Assembly: GCA_004553545.1 (NCBI GenBank)
Contig: SFLD01000016.1
Location: 1 to 33,814, forward strand
Direction: 5' to 3'
DNA from: Clostridiales bacterium
GTDB lineage: Bacteria > Bacillota > Clostridia > Oscillospirales > Oscillospiraceae
DNA length: 33,814 nt
In this document: positions 23,923 to 30,715 of the stretch, piece by piece
How positions within the stretch are numbered: position 1 is the stretch's first letter
Layout of the letters: each line of letters begins with the position of its first letter
Made by a program: the position numbers and the translations under genes
Notes under the pieces: generated by a model
Database searches by the model: none
Seen by the model: only the letters and a program-made list of their open reading frames with translations
What the model was told of the DNA's origin: nothing

Positions 23923-24028
23923 CTATGCTCCCTGCCGGTCTATTCGCCGGAAGAACAGGAAGCAGACCAGCACGCCGAGGGAAAGCGAGAAACAGGGACA
24001 GCGGGTCCAAACCGTTCTTCCTTTTCAT
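23923..24028 (-). pseudogene. tiny membrane peptide with one-base frameshift
   Basis: From the ATG at 24028 the frame reads MKRKNGLDPLSLFLA. It then changes to arginine/proline-rich text, while the next frame gives a perfect hydrophobic continuation, SLGVLVCFLFFRRIDRQGA, ending at TAG (23925-23923). The span is 106 bases, one more than 35 codons. A single extra T in GCTTTCCCTC explains it, and correcting it gives a 34-residue membrane peptide with positive ends. AAGGAG is only 2 bases from the ATG. It follows the isochorismatase-like gene by 26 bases. The short size makes chance possible. Confidence 0.38.
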
Positions 24029-24054
24029 GGCTCCTTACCCCGAACGGCTTTCGT

Positions 24055-24546
24055 TCACTTGACGATCTCCTGCAGTTCCACGACGGAGCAGCCCTTGCTT
24101 TCATAATAGGCAAGCATCTCCGGCAGCTTCTTTTTGTCGTAGCTGGTGATGCAGTCCGACAGCACATGAACGCCGTAGCCGCCTTTCGCCATGTTAAAGC
24201 AGGTGGATTTGATGCAGGCCGCGGCGTCCGCCCCGGCAAGGTAAAAGTCGGTAATCCCGTTTTCCCGGATGAACGCTGCAAATGTCTCGCTGGTCAGCGC
24301 ATTGCTCTTTGATTTCGTAAAGATATGGTCGGATACGATCTTCAGCTCCGGCACCAGCTCCGCGCCGCGGGTGCCGGGCTTGAAGGTCCGGGTTCCTGCG
24401 GATAGGTTGTTATGCTGGATGTAAATGACCCACAGTTCCCGTTGGACCGCCCAATCGATGGCCTCATTGACTTTCCCGATGATCTCCCGGTAGTTCTTCG
24501 TGATGTCATTCTGCAGGTCGATCACGACCAACGCGCTGTTTTTCAT
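24055..24546 (-). CDS. isochorismatase-like cysteine hydrolase
   Basis: 163-residue member of the isochorismatase/nicotinamidase superfamily. The triad is visible as Asp10 (ALVVIDLQND), Lys78 (IFTK) and Cys111 (DAAACIKST), with the usual GTRGAELVPEL segment between. Family members hydrolyse amides such as nicotinamide or N-carbamoyl compounds, or the isochorismate vinyl ether; the real substrate cannot be read from sequence. GGAGG lies 8 bases before the ATG at 24546. It follows the KTR gene after a hairpin, so it may need read-through or an unseen promoter. Confidence 0.9.
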   Translation of the reverse strand: MKNSALVVIDLQNDITKNYREIIGKVNEAIDWAVQRELWVIYIQHNNLSAGTRTFKPGTRGAELVPELKIVSDHIFTKSKSNALTSETFAAFIRENGITDFYLAGADAAACIKSTCFNMAKGGYGVHVLSDCITSYDKKKLPEMLAYYESKGCSVVELQEIVK

Positions 24547-24599
24547 ACGCTCTTCCTCCCTGTCTATCCTTGCCTCGTACTTCTTTGAAAAAACGGCAA

Positions 24600-24636
24600 A
24601 CGCAGTACAAGCCGATCCTCTCGGTCTGCACTGCGT
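24600..24636 (-). terminator. probable terminator after the KTR gene
   Basis: ACGCAGT (24600-24606) pairs with ACTGCGT (24630-24636), with an inner CCGA/TCGG. On the minus strand it is followed, after a short GC stretch, by six T's (24593-24588). The internal mismatches make it imperfect, so some read-through to the isochorismatase gene is likely. Confidence 0.5.
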
Positions 24637-24825
24637 CTAAGCGTCCGGCATTTCGACCTCTTCCGTTTTTCCGTCCTTGAAATCGATCACACAGGTGTAT
24701 CTGCACTTGGGGCAGAACAGAGGGAAGTCTTCCAGCACCGTGTGCGGCCGTACCTGCGTTCTCGTCTTGCCGCCGCATCTGGGGCAGCGGAGCCAGTCCG
24801 ATCCGGATGGCAAGGTCTCCGTCAT
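24637..24825 (-). CDS. cysteine-rich KTR domain protein
   Basis: 62-residue zinc-ribbon protein. CPRCGGKTR (Cys14, Cys17) and FPLFCPKCRYTCVI (Cys38, Cys41) are the two knuckles of the Cys_rich_KTR family, named for the Lys-Thr-Arg after the first pair. These small proteins are common on Gram-positive conjugative and integrative elements, often beside cargo genes; their role is unknown, with nucleic-acid binding suspected. AGGTGATAGGAA precedes the ATG at 24825. It has a near-consensus promoter with a 14-bp palindrome in its leader, and it hints at a mobile-element origin for the surrounding region. Confidence 0.85.
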   Translation of the reverse strand: MTETLPSGSDWLRCPRCGGKTRTQVRPHTVLEDFPLFCPKCRYTCVIDFKDGKTEEVEMPDA

Positions 24826-24890
24826 TTCCTATCACCTGCCCGTTCGTCAGGGCCGTCGTCTGGCCCTTTCCAAAATACATCATTTAATAT

Positions 24891-24941
24891 GCATCATATG
24901 ATGCGCATTGCCTATTATACCGGGAAACGGCGAATTGTCAA
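24891..24941 (-). promoter_or_regulatory. consensus promoter with operator palindrome for the KTR gene
   Basis: -35 TTGACA (24941-24936), 16-bp spacer, -10 TATAAT (24919-24914), both perfect consensus. The palindrome GCATCATATGATGC (24891-24904) begins close to the expected start site, a repressor position. The adjacent TetR gene is the obvious candidate for the binding protein, though its own promoter carries a different dyad. Confidence 0.65.
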
Positions 24942-25042
24942 CAGGGTACGGTCTGATCTTTCCGCCGGAGTCCCGTGCGGCAAGGACGCGCCCAGCCTGA
25001 CAGCGCACACCCGCGATCCCCAAAGGGCCGCCCGTTTTCTCC

Positions 25043-25618
25043 CTATTCCTTCGTTCCCTCCCGCGCCGCCAGGATCGCACCCCGGTACGCCTGCTCCAAA
25101 TGGGAACGGACCAGTTCCTCGTCGTATTTCAGCGAATTGTTGGCGATGATGCTCGCATACCCGTGAGCGAAGAGGAAAACGGTCAGAAAGACCTTTTTCG
25201 TCTGATCCCGATCAATCCCCAAGGCTCCCTGCATTGCCGAAAGGACCGGGGCAAGCTCCTCGGCATCGATCAGTTCCAGCAGGGTCTTTCCCTCAAAGAA
25301 GTCCGACTGAAACAGGAAGCGGAACAACTGCGGCTCTTCGATGGCAAAGCGGATATAATTCAGCCCGATCCCAAGCATGACGCCCTTTTGGGGGCTCTTC
25401 CGGTCCATCAGATACTCCGAATGATACCGGTCCGCCTTCGCATAGACTGCCCGTTTCAGTTCCTCGATCGTTGCGAAATGATACATGACGGGCTGCGTGG
25501 AGCAGTTCAGCCGTTCCGACACCGTCCTTGCGCTGATGCTTTCCGCACCTGTTTCCCGGGCCACCGCAAAGGCCGCGTCAACGATCATTTCCCTTGTAAC
25601 TTTCGCTCTCGCCGGCAT
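25043..25618 (-). CDS. TetR family transcriptional regulator
   Basis: 191 residues. The N-terminal helix-turn-helix is at about 8-55 (TREMIVDAAFAVARETG, then ISARTVSERLNCSTQPVMYH). The remainder is an all-helical ligand/dimer domain with a WHG-like TetR C-terminal pattern. The ATG at 25618 follows GGGGGG by 5 bases; an upstream in-frame extension lies in the promoter. Its promoter has perfect -35 and -10 boxes, and a dyad TATAAT-CGCA-ATTATA covers the -10, so autorepression is expected. The inducer is unknown. Neighbouring genes reading the same way (KTR and beyond) are plausible targets. Confidence 0.9.
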   Translation of the reverse strand: MPARAKVTREMIVDAAFAVARETGAESISARTVSERLNCSTQPVMYHFATIEELKRAVYAKADRYHSEYLMDRKSPQKGVMLGIGLNYIRFAIEEPQLFRFLFQSDFFEGKTLLELIDAEELAPVLSAMQGALGIDRDQTKKVFLTVFLFAHGYASIIANNSLKYDEELVRSHLEQAYRGAILAAREGTKE

Positions 25619-25649
25619 GTCCGCCCCCCGATACATAACTCGAATGATA

Positions 25650-25688
25650 TATAATCGCAATTATACATCAGCAAGCATGACTTGTCAA
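25650..25688 (-). promoter_or_regulatory. TetR promoter with operator dyad
   Basis: -35 TTGACA (25688-25683), 17-bp spacer, -10 TATAAT (25665-25660). The inverted repeat TATAATCGCAATTATA (25650-25665) includes the -10, as in autorepressed TetR genes. Confidence 0.7.
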
Positions 25689-25767
25689 TACGTCCGGCGC
25701 AGAATGGGCAGACCGTTTGCCCCATTTCACTGGCGGCGCAGCGTCCCTCCCTCGGGACCGTTTGCGC

Positions 25768-26188
25768 TCAATGCTTCGGCCGGTTCTCTGCCGTCCAGTT
25801 CTTCGGGTTCGTGTCATCCGGAGCAAGCCCCGCCAGGATGGCTTCATAGTGCGCCGCCTTGTCGTCCATACTTTGCCGTTGCCTTTGCTTCCTCCACCCG
25901 CTGATGGGCCGCCTCCCGCTGCTTCCGGATGATGGCATACCGCGCCCGCAGATTTTCCTCAGATCCTTCCGCAAGACACAGCCGGCAATACGCCTGAATG
26001 TCCTCCAGCGAGGCCCCGCAGCCCTTCAGGCATTGGATGCCCTGCATCCAGTTGACGGACTCCTCGTCGAACACCCGGCGATTCCCGCCGTCCCGCGTGC
26101 AGGGCAGCAGTCCCTTGTCCGTATAGAACCGCAGCGTATGTTCCGTGACCCCGAACATCTCCGCCATCTGCTTGATGGTATAATACAT
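25768..26188 (-). pseudogene. MerR family regulator with frameshifted C-terminus
   Basis: The winged helix-turn-helix (MYYTIKQMAEMFGVTEHTLR, then FYTDKGLLPCTRD) and the start of the dimer helix are intact to about residue 107. The frame then ends early as GRQGGAL and TGA (25846-25844). The next frame supplies the expected ending MDDKAAHYEAILAGLAPDDTNPKNW, which resembles the C-termini I know from this MerR group. Loss of two bases, or gain of one, near 25868 explains it. The shortened 114-residue protein keeps the DNA-binding part but lacks most of the effector end. GAGGTGG precedes the ATG at 26188. It is divergent from an aldo/keto reductase whose promoter has MerR architecture. Confidence 0.7.
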
Positions 26189-26209
26189 AGACCCACCTCA
26201 AATTCCCTC

Positions 26210-26270
26210 TTGACTTCGTGTTACTCGAACTTGCTACAATCATTGTAGCATGGGGGCACACCCATGTAAA
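26210..26270. promoter_or_regulatory. MerR-type divergent promoter pair
   Basis: Plus: -35 TTGACT (26210-26215), 19-bp spacer, -10 TACAAT (26235-26240). A dyad TTCGTGTTACTCGAA (26215-26229) sits in the over-long spacer, the hallmark of MerR-controlled promoters. Minus: -35 TTTACA (26270-26265), 17-bp spacer, -10 TACAAT (26247-26242). The two -10 boxes face each other one base apart, forming the palindrome GCTACAATCATTGTAGC (26233-26249). Confidence 0.8.
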
Positions 26271-26290
26271 TACGAGTCTGGAGGACGGAT

Positions 26291-27124
26291 ATGGAATACT
26301 TGACTTTGAATAACGGCATCCGGATGCCGCTTGTGGGCTTCGGTACATTCATGCTAGGCGGAGAGACCTGCAAAAAGGCGGTGGCAGCAGCGATCGAAAC
26401 CGGCTATCGCATGATCGACACGGCGGAAGCCTACGGCAACGAAAAAGAGGTCGGTGAAGGCATCAGACAGAGCGGCATTGACCGCAGGGAGCTGTTTCTC
26501 GTCACGAAGGTGAATTTCAAGTCCTATGAACATGCCGAGCAGACGGTCCTGCAGTCCCTTGCCGATCTGCAGACGGACTACCTCGACCTGCTGCTCCTGC
26601 ACTGGCCCTTCGCCAACTACTACGCAGCATGGCGGGTTTTGGAGAAGCTGTATGCGGACGGCAAAGTCCGCGCCATCGGTGTTTCCAACTTTGAGCCGAA
26701 TCAGCTGCTGGACCTGATCGCCTATCATAAGATCGTCCCGGCGGTGGATCAGATCGAAACGAACCTCTACTGCCAGCGCATCACCGAGCGGGGCTGGATG
26801 GACAAGAAACACGTGGCACACATGGCCTACGCCCCGCTGGGGCAGGGCAATCGGAACGGAATGTACCGGGAGCCCGCCGTGCTGGCCCTCGCTGAGAAGT
26901 ACGGCAAGACCCCGGCGCAGGTCCTGCTCCGCTTCCTGACCCAGAAGGGCATCGCCGTCATCCCCAGAAGTACCCAACCGGAGCATATCAAAGAGAATTT
27001 CGCCCTTTTTGATTTTGCACTGACCGCAGAGGAGCTGGCCCGGCTTTCCGCTCTGGACCGAAAGGAGCCGCTGATCGGCAAAGCAGAAACGCCGGAGTTG
27101 GTGGAGTTCTCGCTGACATGGTAA
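26291..27124 (+). CDS. aldo/keto reductase
   Basis: 277-residue NADPH-dependent aldo/keto reductase with the catalytic tetrad visible: Asp43 and Tyr48 (MIDTAEAYGNE), Lys73 (FLVTKV) and His104 (LLLLHWP). Typical family strings include GKVRAIGVSNF and, in the cofactor region, IAVIPRST. It reduces aldehydes, methylglyoxal or keto compounds in the cytoplasm; the exact substrate is open. GGAGG lies 6 bases before the ATG at 26291. It is driven by a promoter with a 19-bp MerR-type spacer and faces the damaged MerR gene. This AKR/MerR pairing is typical of aldehyde or electrophile stress systems. Confidence 0.94.
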   Translation: MEYLTLNNGIRMPLVGFGTFMLGGETCKKAVAAAIETGYRMIDTAEAYGNEKEVGEGIRQSGIDRRELFLVTKVNFKSYEHAEQTVLQSLADLQTDYLDLLLLHWPFANYYAAWRVLEKLYADGKVRAIGVSNFEPNQLLDLIAYHKIVPAVDQIETNLYCQRITERGWMDKKHVAHMAYAPLGQGNRNGMYREPAVLALAEKYGKTPAQVLLRFLTQKGIAVIPRSTQPEHIKENFALFDFALTAEELARLSALDRKEPLIGKAETPELVEFSLTW

Positions 27125-27206
27125 CGAGGGGACCAGGGGACTCCACGATCTGGCGCAGCGCCTCCGGTCCGATCACCTCGGCTCCGCCCGCACGACAGCC
27201 CCCGGC
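27125..27206 (-). pseudogene. possible remnant of a WYL-domain regulator C-terminus
   Basis: Read on the minus strand, a short frame gives AEVIGPEALRQIVESPG. This resembles the last strand and helix of WYL-domain regulators (A-E-V-x-x-P-x-x-LR). It is bounded by a stop at 27209-27207 and runs into the antisense of the reductase end, so only a stub remains. It is short enough to be chance. Confidence 0.28.
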
Positions 27207-27283
27207 CTACCACGCCGCTATGAACGGCGCACCGTTGTGCGGCGAGGTGCTATTCATCCCCGTCCCCGCCCATGCAGCAGCAA

Positions 27284-27538
27284 CTATCGCCGCGGCGGTC
27301 CGCAGAGGCACAGGTACATAGTATAGGCGCGGGCCGTCAAGCGGCGGTGGCAGCCCCGCATGGCACACTGGTACACCCGTGCCCATGCCGTTTGTTGCTC
27401 CAAAGACTTCCGGGATAGTGCTTGAGACAATGACCCGCTCGGAGCGGGAAAGTTGAACAAATACTTCCTACCGGAGTTTCGGCTTTTATGATGGTGCAGG
27501 CTTTTTTCCCGGTTTTTTCTACGCTGTTTTCCAGGCAT
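27284..27538 (-). CDS. doubtful 84-residue basic protein
   Basis: A frame from the ATG at 27538 with AGGAG 7 bases upstream. The first ~36 residues (MPGKQRRKNREKSLHHHKSR onward) are very basic and plausible as a nucleic-acid-binding N-terminus. The rest is unusual in composition and may be an out-of-frame tail. No family is recognised. It lies in a scarred stretch between the reductase and tRNA-Gln and may be a truncated mobile-element gene. Confidence 0.25.
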   Translation of the reverse strand: MPGKQRRKNREKSLHHHKSRNSGRKYLFNFPAPSGSLSQALSRKSLEQQTAWARVYQCAMRGCHRRLTARAYTMYLCLCGPPRR

Positions 27539-27572
27539 TGTGTTTCTCCTGTCGGCCTTTGATTTTGGGTAC

Positions 27573-27614
27573 AAAAAAGGACATTTCTTCTTTGCAGAGG
27601 AAATGTCCTTTTTT
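27573..27614. terminator. bidirectional terminator in the scarred region
   Basis: Perfect 15-bp stem AAAAAAGGACATTTC / GAAATGTCCTTTTTT with a 12-base loop, giving U-tails both ways. There is no intact gene immediately on either side, so it is probably left from an inserted or deleted element. Confidence 0.82.
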
Positions 27615-27691
27615 CTTGGACAAGTTGACAGTCCGCCCAAGCGGCATTTTGTCGTTACTGTAACACCCGTTCACTGTCCTCTCCCTTCAGA

Positions 27692-27823
27692 ATGGGAACG
27701 ATATCTAGACGGTGGAGGGCGATTTTGGGCTTGCTGCTTTCCCTGGATATCTGCGGCTACGTTTGGGAGCACAGGAAGGATGACAGCGCCGCCCGCATGG
27801 AGGCGTACATCAAGGGACTATGA
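27692..27823 (+). CDS. doubtful 43-residue membrane peptide or gene remnant
   Basis: The frame starts MGTISRRWRAILGLLLSLDI and ends EAYIKGL, with one hydrophobic stretch (about 10-25) between basic and charged ends, as in small phage or plasmid membrane proteins. No ribosome binding site is visible before the ATG, so it may be the tail of a lost gene. Nothing else in 27615-27900 looks coding. Confidence 0.3.
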   Translation: MGTISRRWRAILGLLLSLDICGYVWEHRKDDSAARMEAYIKGL

Positions 27824-27912
27824 ATCTGTAAGGGGTAAACAAAGGGGTATTCCACCGGGAGCCGAGAGCGTCCCGGAACTTTTTGCATGCAATTTCCGTC
27901 AAAACGCAAAGA

Positions 27913-27945
27913 AAAGCTCTGAAATCTTAACGATTTCAGAGCTTT
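27913..27945 (-). terminator. terminator of tRNA-Gln
   Basis: Perfect 14-bp stem AAAGCTCTGAAATC / GATTTCAGAGCTTT with a short loop and T-rich tail, 5 bases past the encoded CCA. Confidence 0.9.
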
Positions 27946-27949
27946 CTTA

Positions 27950-28023
27950 TGGCAGCGGGTGAAGGATTCGAACCCTCACATACAGAGTCAGAGTCTGCTG
28001 TGCTACCTTTACACAAACCCGCT
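27950..28023 (-). tRNA. tRNA-Gln (anticodon CTG)
   Basis: 74 bases on the minus strand including an encoded CCA. The acceptor stem is AGCGGGT/ACCCGCT (7 bp). The D arm is GTGT/GCAC with GG in the loop. The anticodon stem is GCAGA/TCTGT with loop CTCTGAC, giving anticodon CTG (glutamine, CAG codons). The T arm is GAGGG/CCTTC around TTCGAAT. The discriminator base is G. It has its own perfect promoter (28053-28080) and terminator. Its 3' end faces the accessory region, the orientation integrative elements often use, but I found no second copy of its 3' end in the window. Confidence 0.95.
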
Positions 28024-28052
28024 AGGTCTGTCCGCCGCAGCGAACAGATATC

Positions 28053-28080
28053 ATTATAGCGATATTCTGGTATTTGTCAA
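28053..28080 (-). promoter_or_regulatory. tRNA-Gln promoter
   Basis: -35 TTGACA (28080-28075), 16-bp spacer, -10 TATAAT (28058-28053), both perfect consensus, 29 bases before the tRNA 5' end. Confidence 0.88.
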
Positions 28081-28131
28081 TAGGGTTTTCAAAAGAAATG
28101 CGAAATTTCCGGAGAATCTTTCCGGGCGGGA

Positions 28132-28995
28132 TCAGTCCTCCCCGCCCTGCCCCAGCCGGTCATAGTACTCGGTGAAGGCGTAGCGGCGGCCGGCGAACTT
28201 GCAGCCCGCCAGGGTACCGATCTGCACATCGTGGATGGCGGCGAAGATGCTCTTCTCGATGTTGGGATTGGTCTGGCGCAAGGTCTTTATGAGCTGCTTC
28301 ATCTCCTGGCGCTTGCTCTGGCCCACGCCGTCCTCGGCGGCGTCCCGCTCCTCCGTGAAGCGGCAGGCGCACTGGAGGAAGCGGAGGTGGTTATAGTTCT
28401 TCCAGGCGATGATATCCTCCTCGTGGACGCAGTAGAGGGGCCGGATCAGCTCCATGCCGGGGAAGTTCTTGCTGTGGAGCTTGGGGGGCATGGACTGCAT
28501 CTGCGCCCCGTAGAAAAGCCCCAGGAGGGTGGTCTCGATGACGTCCGAGAAGTGGTGCCCCAGGGCGATCTTGTTGCAGCCCAGCTCCTGGGCCTTGGCG
28601 TAGAGGAAGCCCCGGCGCATCCGGGCGCAGAGGTAGCAGGGGTTCCGGTCCACAGAGACGGTGACATCGAAGATATTGCTCTCAAAGATGGTGACGGGGA
28701 TCCGGAGCTTTTCGGCGTTGGCCTCGATGAGAGCCCGGTTCTCCGGGTTGTAGCCGGGGTCCATCACCAGGAACACCAGCTCGAAAGGCTGCTCCGTGTG
28801 GCGCTGGAGCTCCTGCATGAGCTTCGCGAGGAGCATGGAGTCCTTCCCGCCGGAGATACAGACGGCGATCCGGTCCCCGGGGGCGATGAGCTCATAGCGC
28901 TTCACGGCGGCGATGAAGGGGTTCCAGAGGGTCTTGCGGTACTTCTTGATGAGGCTGCGCTCGGCGATGGCGCAGGGGTCCAGTTCTCTTGGCAT
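28132..28995 (-). CDS. ttcA: TtcA-family PP-loop ATPase (tRNA thiolation)
   Basis: 287 residues. The PP-loop SGGKDS at 48-53 binds ATP and adenylates the target base. Cys120 and Cys123 (PCYLCARM), with Cys209 or Cys211 (FLQCACRF), fit the three cysteines that hold the 4Fe-4S cluster in TtcA enzymes. E. coli TtcA makes 2-thiocytidine at tRNA position 32; Firmicutes relatives are less studied, so the precise base is inferred. AGAGAGG precedes the ATG at 28995. It lies 16 bases downstream of the cardiolipin synthase gene on the same strand, so it is probably co-transcribed with it. The neighbouring tRNA gene has its own promoter. Confidence 0.85.
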   Translation of the reverse strand: MPRELDPCAIAERSLIKKYRKTLWNPFIAAVKRYELIAPGDRIAVCISGGKDSMLLAKLMQELQRHTEQPFELVFLVMDPGYNPENRALIEANAEKLRIPVTIFESNIFDVTVSVDRNPCYLCARMRRGFLYAKAQELGCNKIALGHHFSDVIETTLLGLFYGAQMQSMPPKLHSKNFPGMELIRPLYCVHEEDIIAWKNYNHLRFLQCACRFTEERDAAEDGVGQSKRQEMKQLIKTLRQTNPNIEKSIFAAIHDVQIGTLAGCKFAGRRYAFTEYYDRLGQGGED

Positions 28996-29011
28996 GGGTC
29001 CTCTCTTTCTC

Positions 29012-30577
29012 TCAAAGCCAGATGGAAAAGAGCTTCAGCACGGCGGCGATGGCCCGCTTGGGCCAGGGCCTGCGGTTCCACTCCGCCAGGGTATAGGGCT
29101 GGCTCTCCGCCATGATGGCGTCCATGTCCTCCAGCAGCTCCTCCACCGCCGGGGACTGGTAGAGCAGCACCGCGGTCTCGTATTGGAGCTGGAAGGTCCG
29201 GTAGTCCATATTGGTGCTGCCCACCAGCGCCAGCTCCCGGTCCGCCAGAACGCTCTTGGAGTGGAGGAAGCCAGGGGTGTAGCGGTAGATCTTCACCCCG
29301 TGGCGCAGCAGCTCCCCCCAATAGGTCTCCGCCACCATATAGGGCATCTTCTTGTCCGGGATACCCGGCATCATCAGCCGGACGTCCACCCCGGCGTCCG
29401 CCGCGATGCAGAGGGCCTCCTGCATGGAGGCCTCCACCGCGTAGTAGGGGGTGGTGAGGTAGAGCATCCGCCGGGCCTGGCCGATGATCTGGAGATAGGT
29501 CTCCAGCACCGGGTTATCGGGGTTATTCTCCGGCCCGTCGCAGAAGGGCTGGCACCAGCCCTCCCCCGCCGGGGGCTCCGTCCGGGCGCGGTAGTAGTCC
29601 AGCTCGTTGGGCATCTCCCCGCCGATCATCCGCCACATGCGGATAAACTGCAGCGTGAAGCTCCAGGCGGCGTCGCCCTCGATGCGGACGCCGGAATCCT
29701 TCCAGTGGCCGAAGCGGCGGATGCGGTTGGCATACTCGTCTCCGATGTTGATGCCCCCGGTATAGGCCCAGTGCCCGTCGATGACGGTGATCTTCCGGTG
29801 GTCCCGGTAGTTGAAGTAGAGCCGGTTCACATACTTGTGGACGGGGTTGAAGACCTCCAACTCGATGCCGCAGTTCTGGATGGCCTGGAGCATGGGGTCT
29901 GAGAGCCGGGTGATGTTGCCGAAGTCGTCGAAGATGATCTTGACCTCCACTCCGGCGGCGGCCCGCTCCCGCAGCACGGCGAAGATGCGGTCCCAGATCT
30001 CCCCCTCCGCCAGGATGTAGTACTCCAGGAAGATATAGGTCTCGGCCTTGGCCAAATGCTCGATGAGGTCGTCGAAGAACGCCGCCCCGTCCGGGAGGTA
30101 GTGGGCGTGGGTATTCCGGTAGAGCCAGAAGCCCCGCTTCTGCAGGTAGGCGGCGACTCTTCCCCAGTTGGGGAGTTCCCGGTTCAGCCGGGCGAAGTTC
30201 GCCTCGCTGGCCTGGACGATGGCGCTCCGCTCTGGCGGCATGGTGACCATCTTCAGGCTGAGGTCCTTGGCCTGGCGCAGCCCGCCCCAAAGGCAGAAGA
30301 GGATGACGCCCGCCACCGGCACGAGAAGCAGGAGGCACATCCAGCTCAGTTTGTAGGAGGGGCTCCCCGAGCGGGAGTAGATCCAGATGGCAAAGCCCGC
30401 GCCCATCAACTCCAGCGCACCGTAGACATAGCTGGCCCGCTGCTGGAGAAGGGCCGAGAGGGCCAGGGTGGTGAAGATCTGCAGCAATAGCAGCAGCACG
30501 CAGAGGGTCAGCCGTCCCGCGGCGGAGATCCGCCGCTCGATGCGCTCCTGACTGCCGGGTCGTTTGGTCCTTGCCAT
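29012..30577 (-). CDS. cls: cardiolipin synthase (phospholipase D family)
   Basis: 521-residue membrane enzyme that joins two phosphatidylglycerols to cardiolipin and glycerol. Three hydrophobic segments fill residues ~18-95. The two HKD motifs of the PLD family are present: HRKITVID (His260, Lys262, Asp267) followed by GGINIGDEY, and HSKSVLAD (from His439) followed by GSTNMD. Length and layout match ClsA-type enzymes. The start is ATG 30577 with GGGAGG 8 bases upstream; an upstream in-frame extension overlaps the promoter at 30623-30651. The TtcA gene follows after 16 bases. Confidence 0.94.
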   Translation of the reverse strand: MARTKRPGSQERIERRISAAGRLTLCVLLLLLQIFTTLALSALLQQRASYVYGALELMGAGFAIWIYSRSGSPSYKLSWMCLLLLVPVAGVILFCLWGGLRQAKDLSLKMVTMPPERSAIVQASEANFARLNRELPNWGRVAAYLQKRGFWLYRNTHAHYLPDGAAFFDDLIEHLAKAETYIFLEYYILAEGEIWDRIFAVLRERAAAGVEVKIIFDDFGNITRLSDPMLQAIQNCGIELEVFNPVHKYVNRLYFNYRDHRKITVIDGHWAYTGGINIGDEYANRIRRFGHWKDSGVRIEGDAAWSFTLQFIRMWRMIGGEMPNELDYYRARTEPPAGEGWCQPFCDGPENNPDNPVLETYLQIIGQARRMLYLTTPYYAVEASMQEALCIAADAGVDVRLMMPGIPDKKMPYMVAETYWGELLRHGVKIYRYTPGFLHSKSVLADRELALVGSTNMDYRTFQLQYETAVLLYQSPAVEELLEDMDAIMAESQPYTLAEWNRRPWPKRAIAAVLKLFSIWL

Positions 30578-30622
30578 GGTGTCCGCCTCCCTTTCCCACG
30601 GTGGTTTTTCCGTTATCCTGCT

Positions 30623-30651
30623 ATTATACTCATTTCCCTCCCCCACCGCAA
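30623..30651 (-). promoter_or_regulatory. promoter of cls-ttcA
   Basis: -35 TTGCGG (30651-30646), 17-bp spacer, -10 TATAAT (30628-30623). Confidence 0.72.
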
Positions 30652-30682
30652 GCGCCCAAAGCATTTTTCCCGGAAAACCAAA

Positions 30683-30709
30683 CGCCCTCCCCCAAAAAAG
30701 GGAAGGGCG
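30683..30709 (-). terminator. terminator of the PPIase lipoprotein gene
   Basis: CGCCCT / AGGGCG with an inner CCC/GGG and one bulge, loop rich in A, followed on the minus strand by a T-rich tail. It lies just past the stop at 30716. Confidence 0.65.
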
Positions 30710-30715
30710 CGGGTC

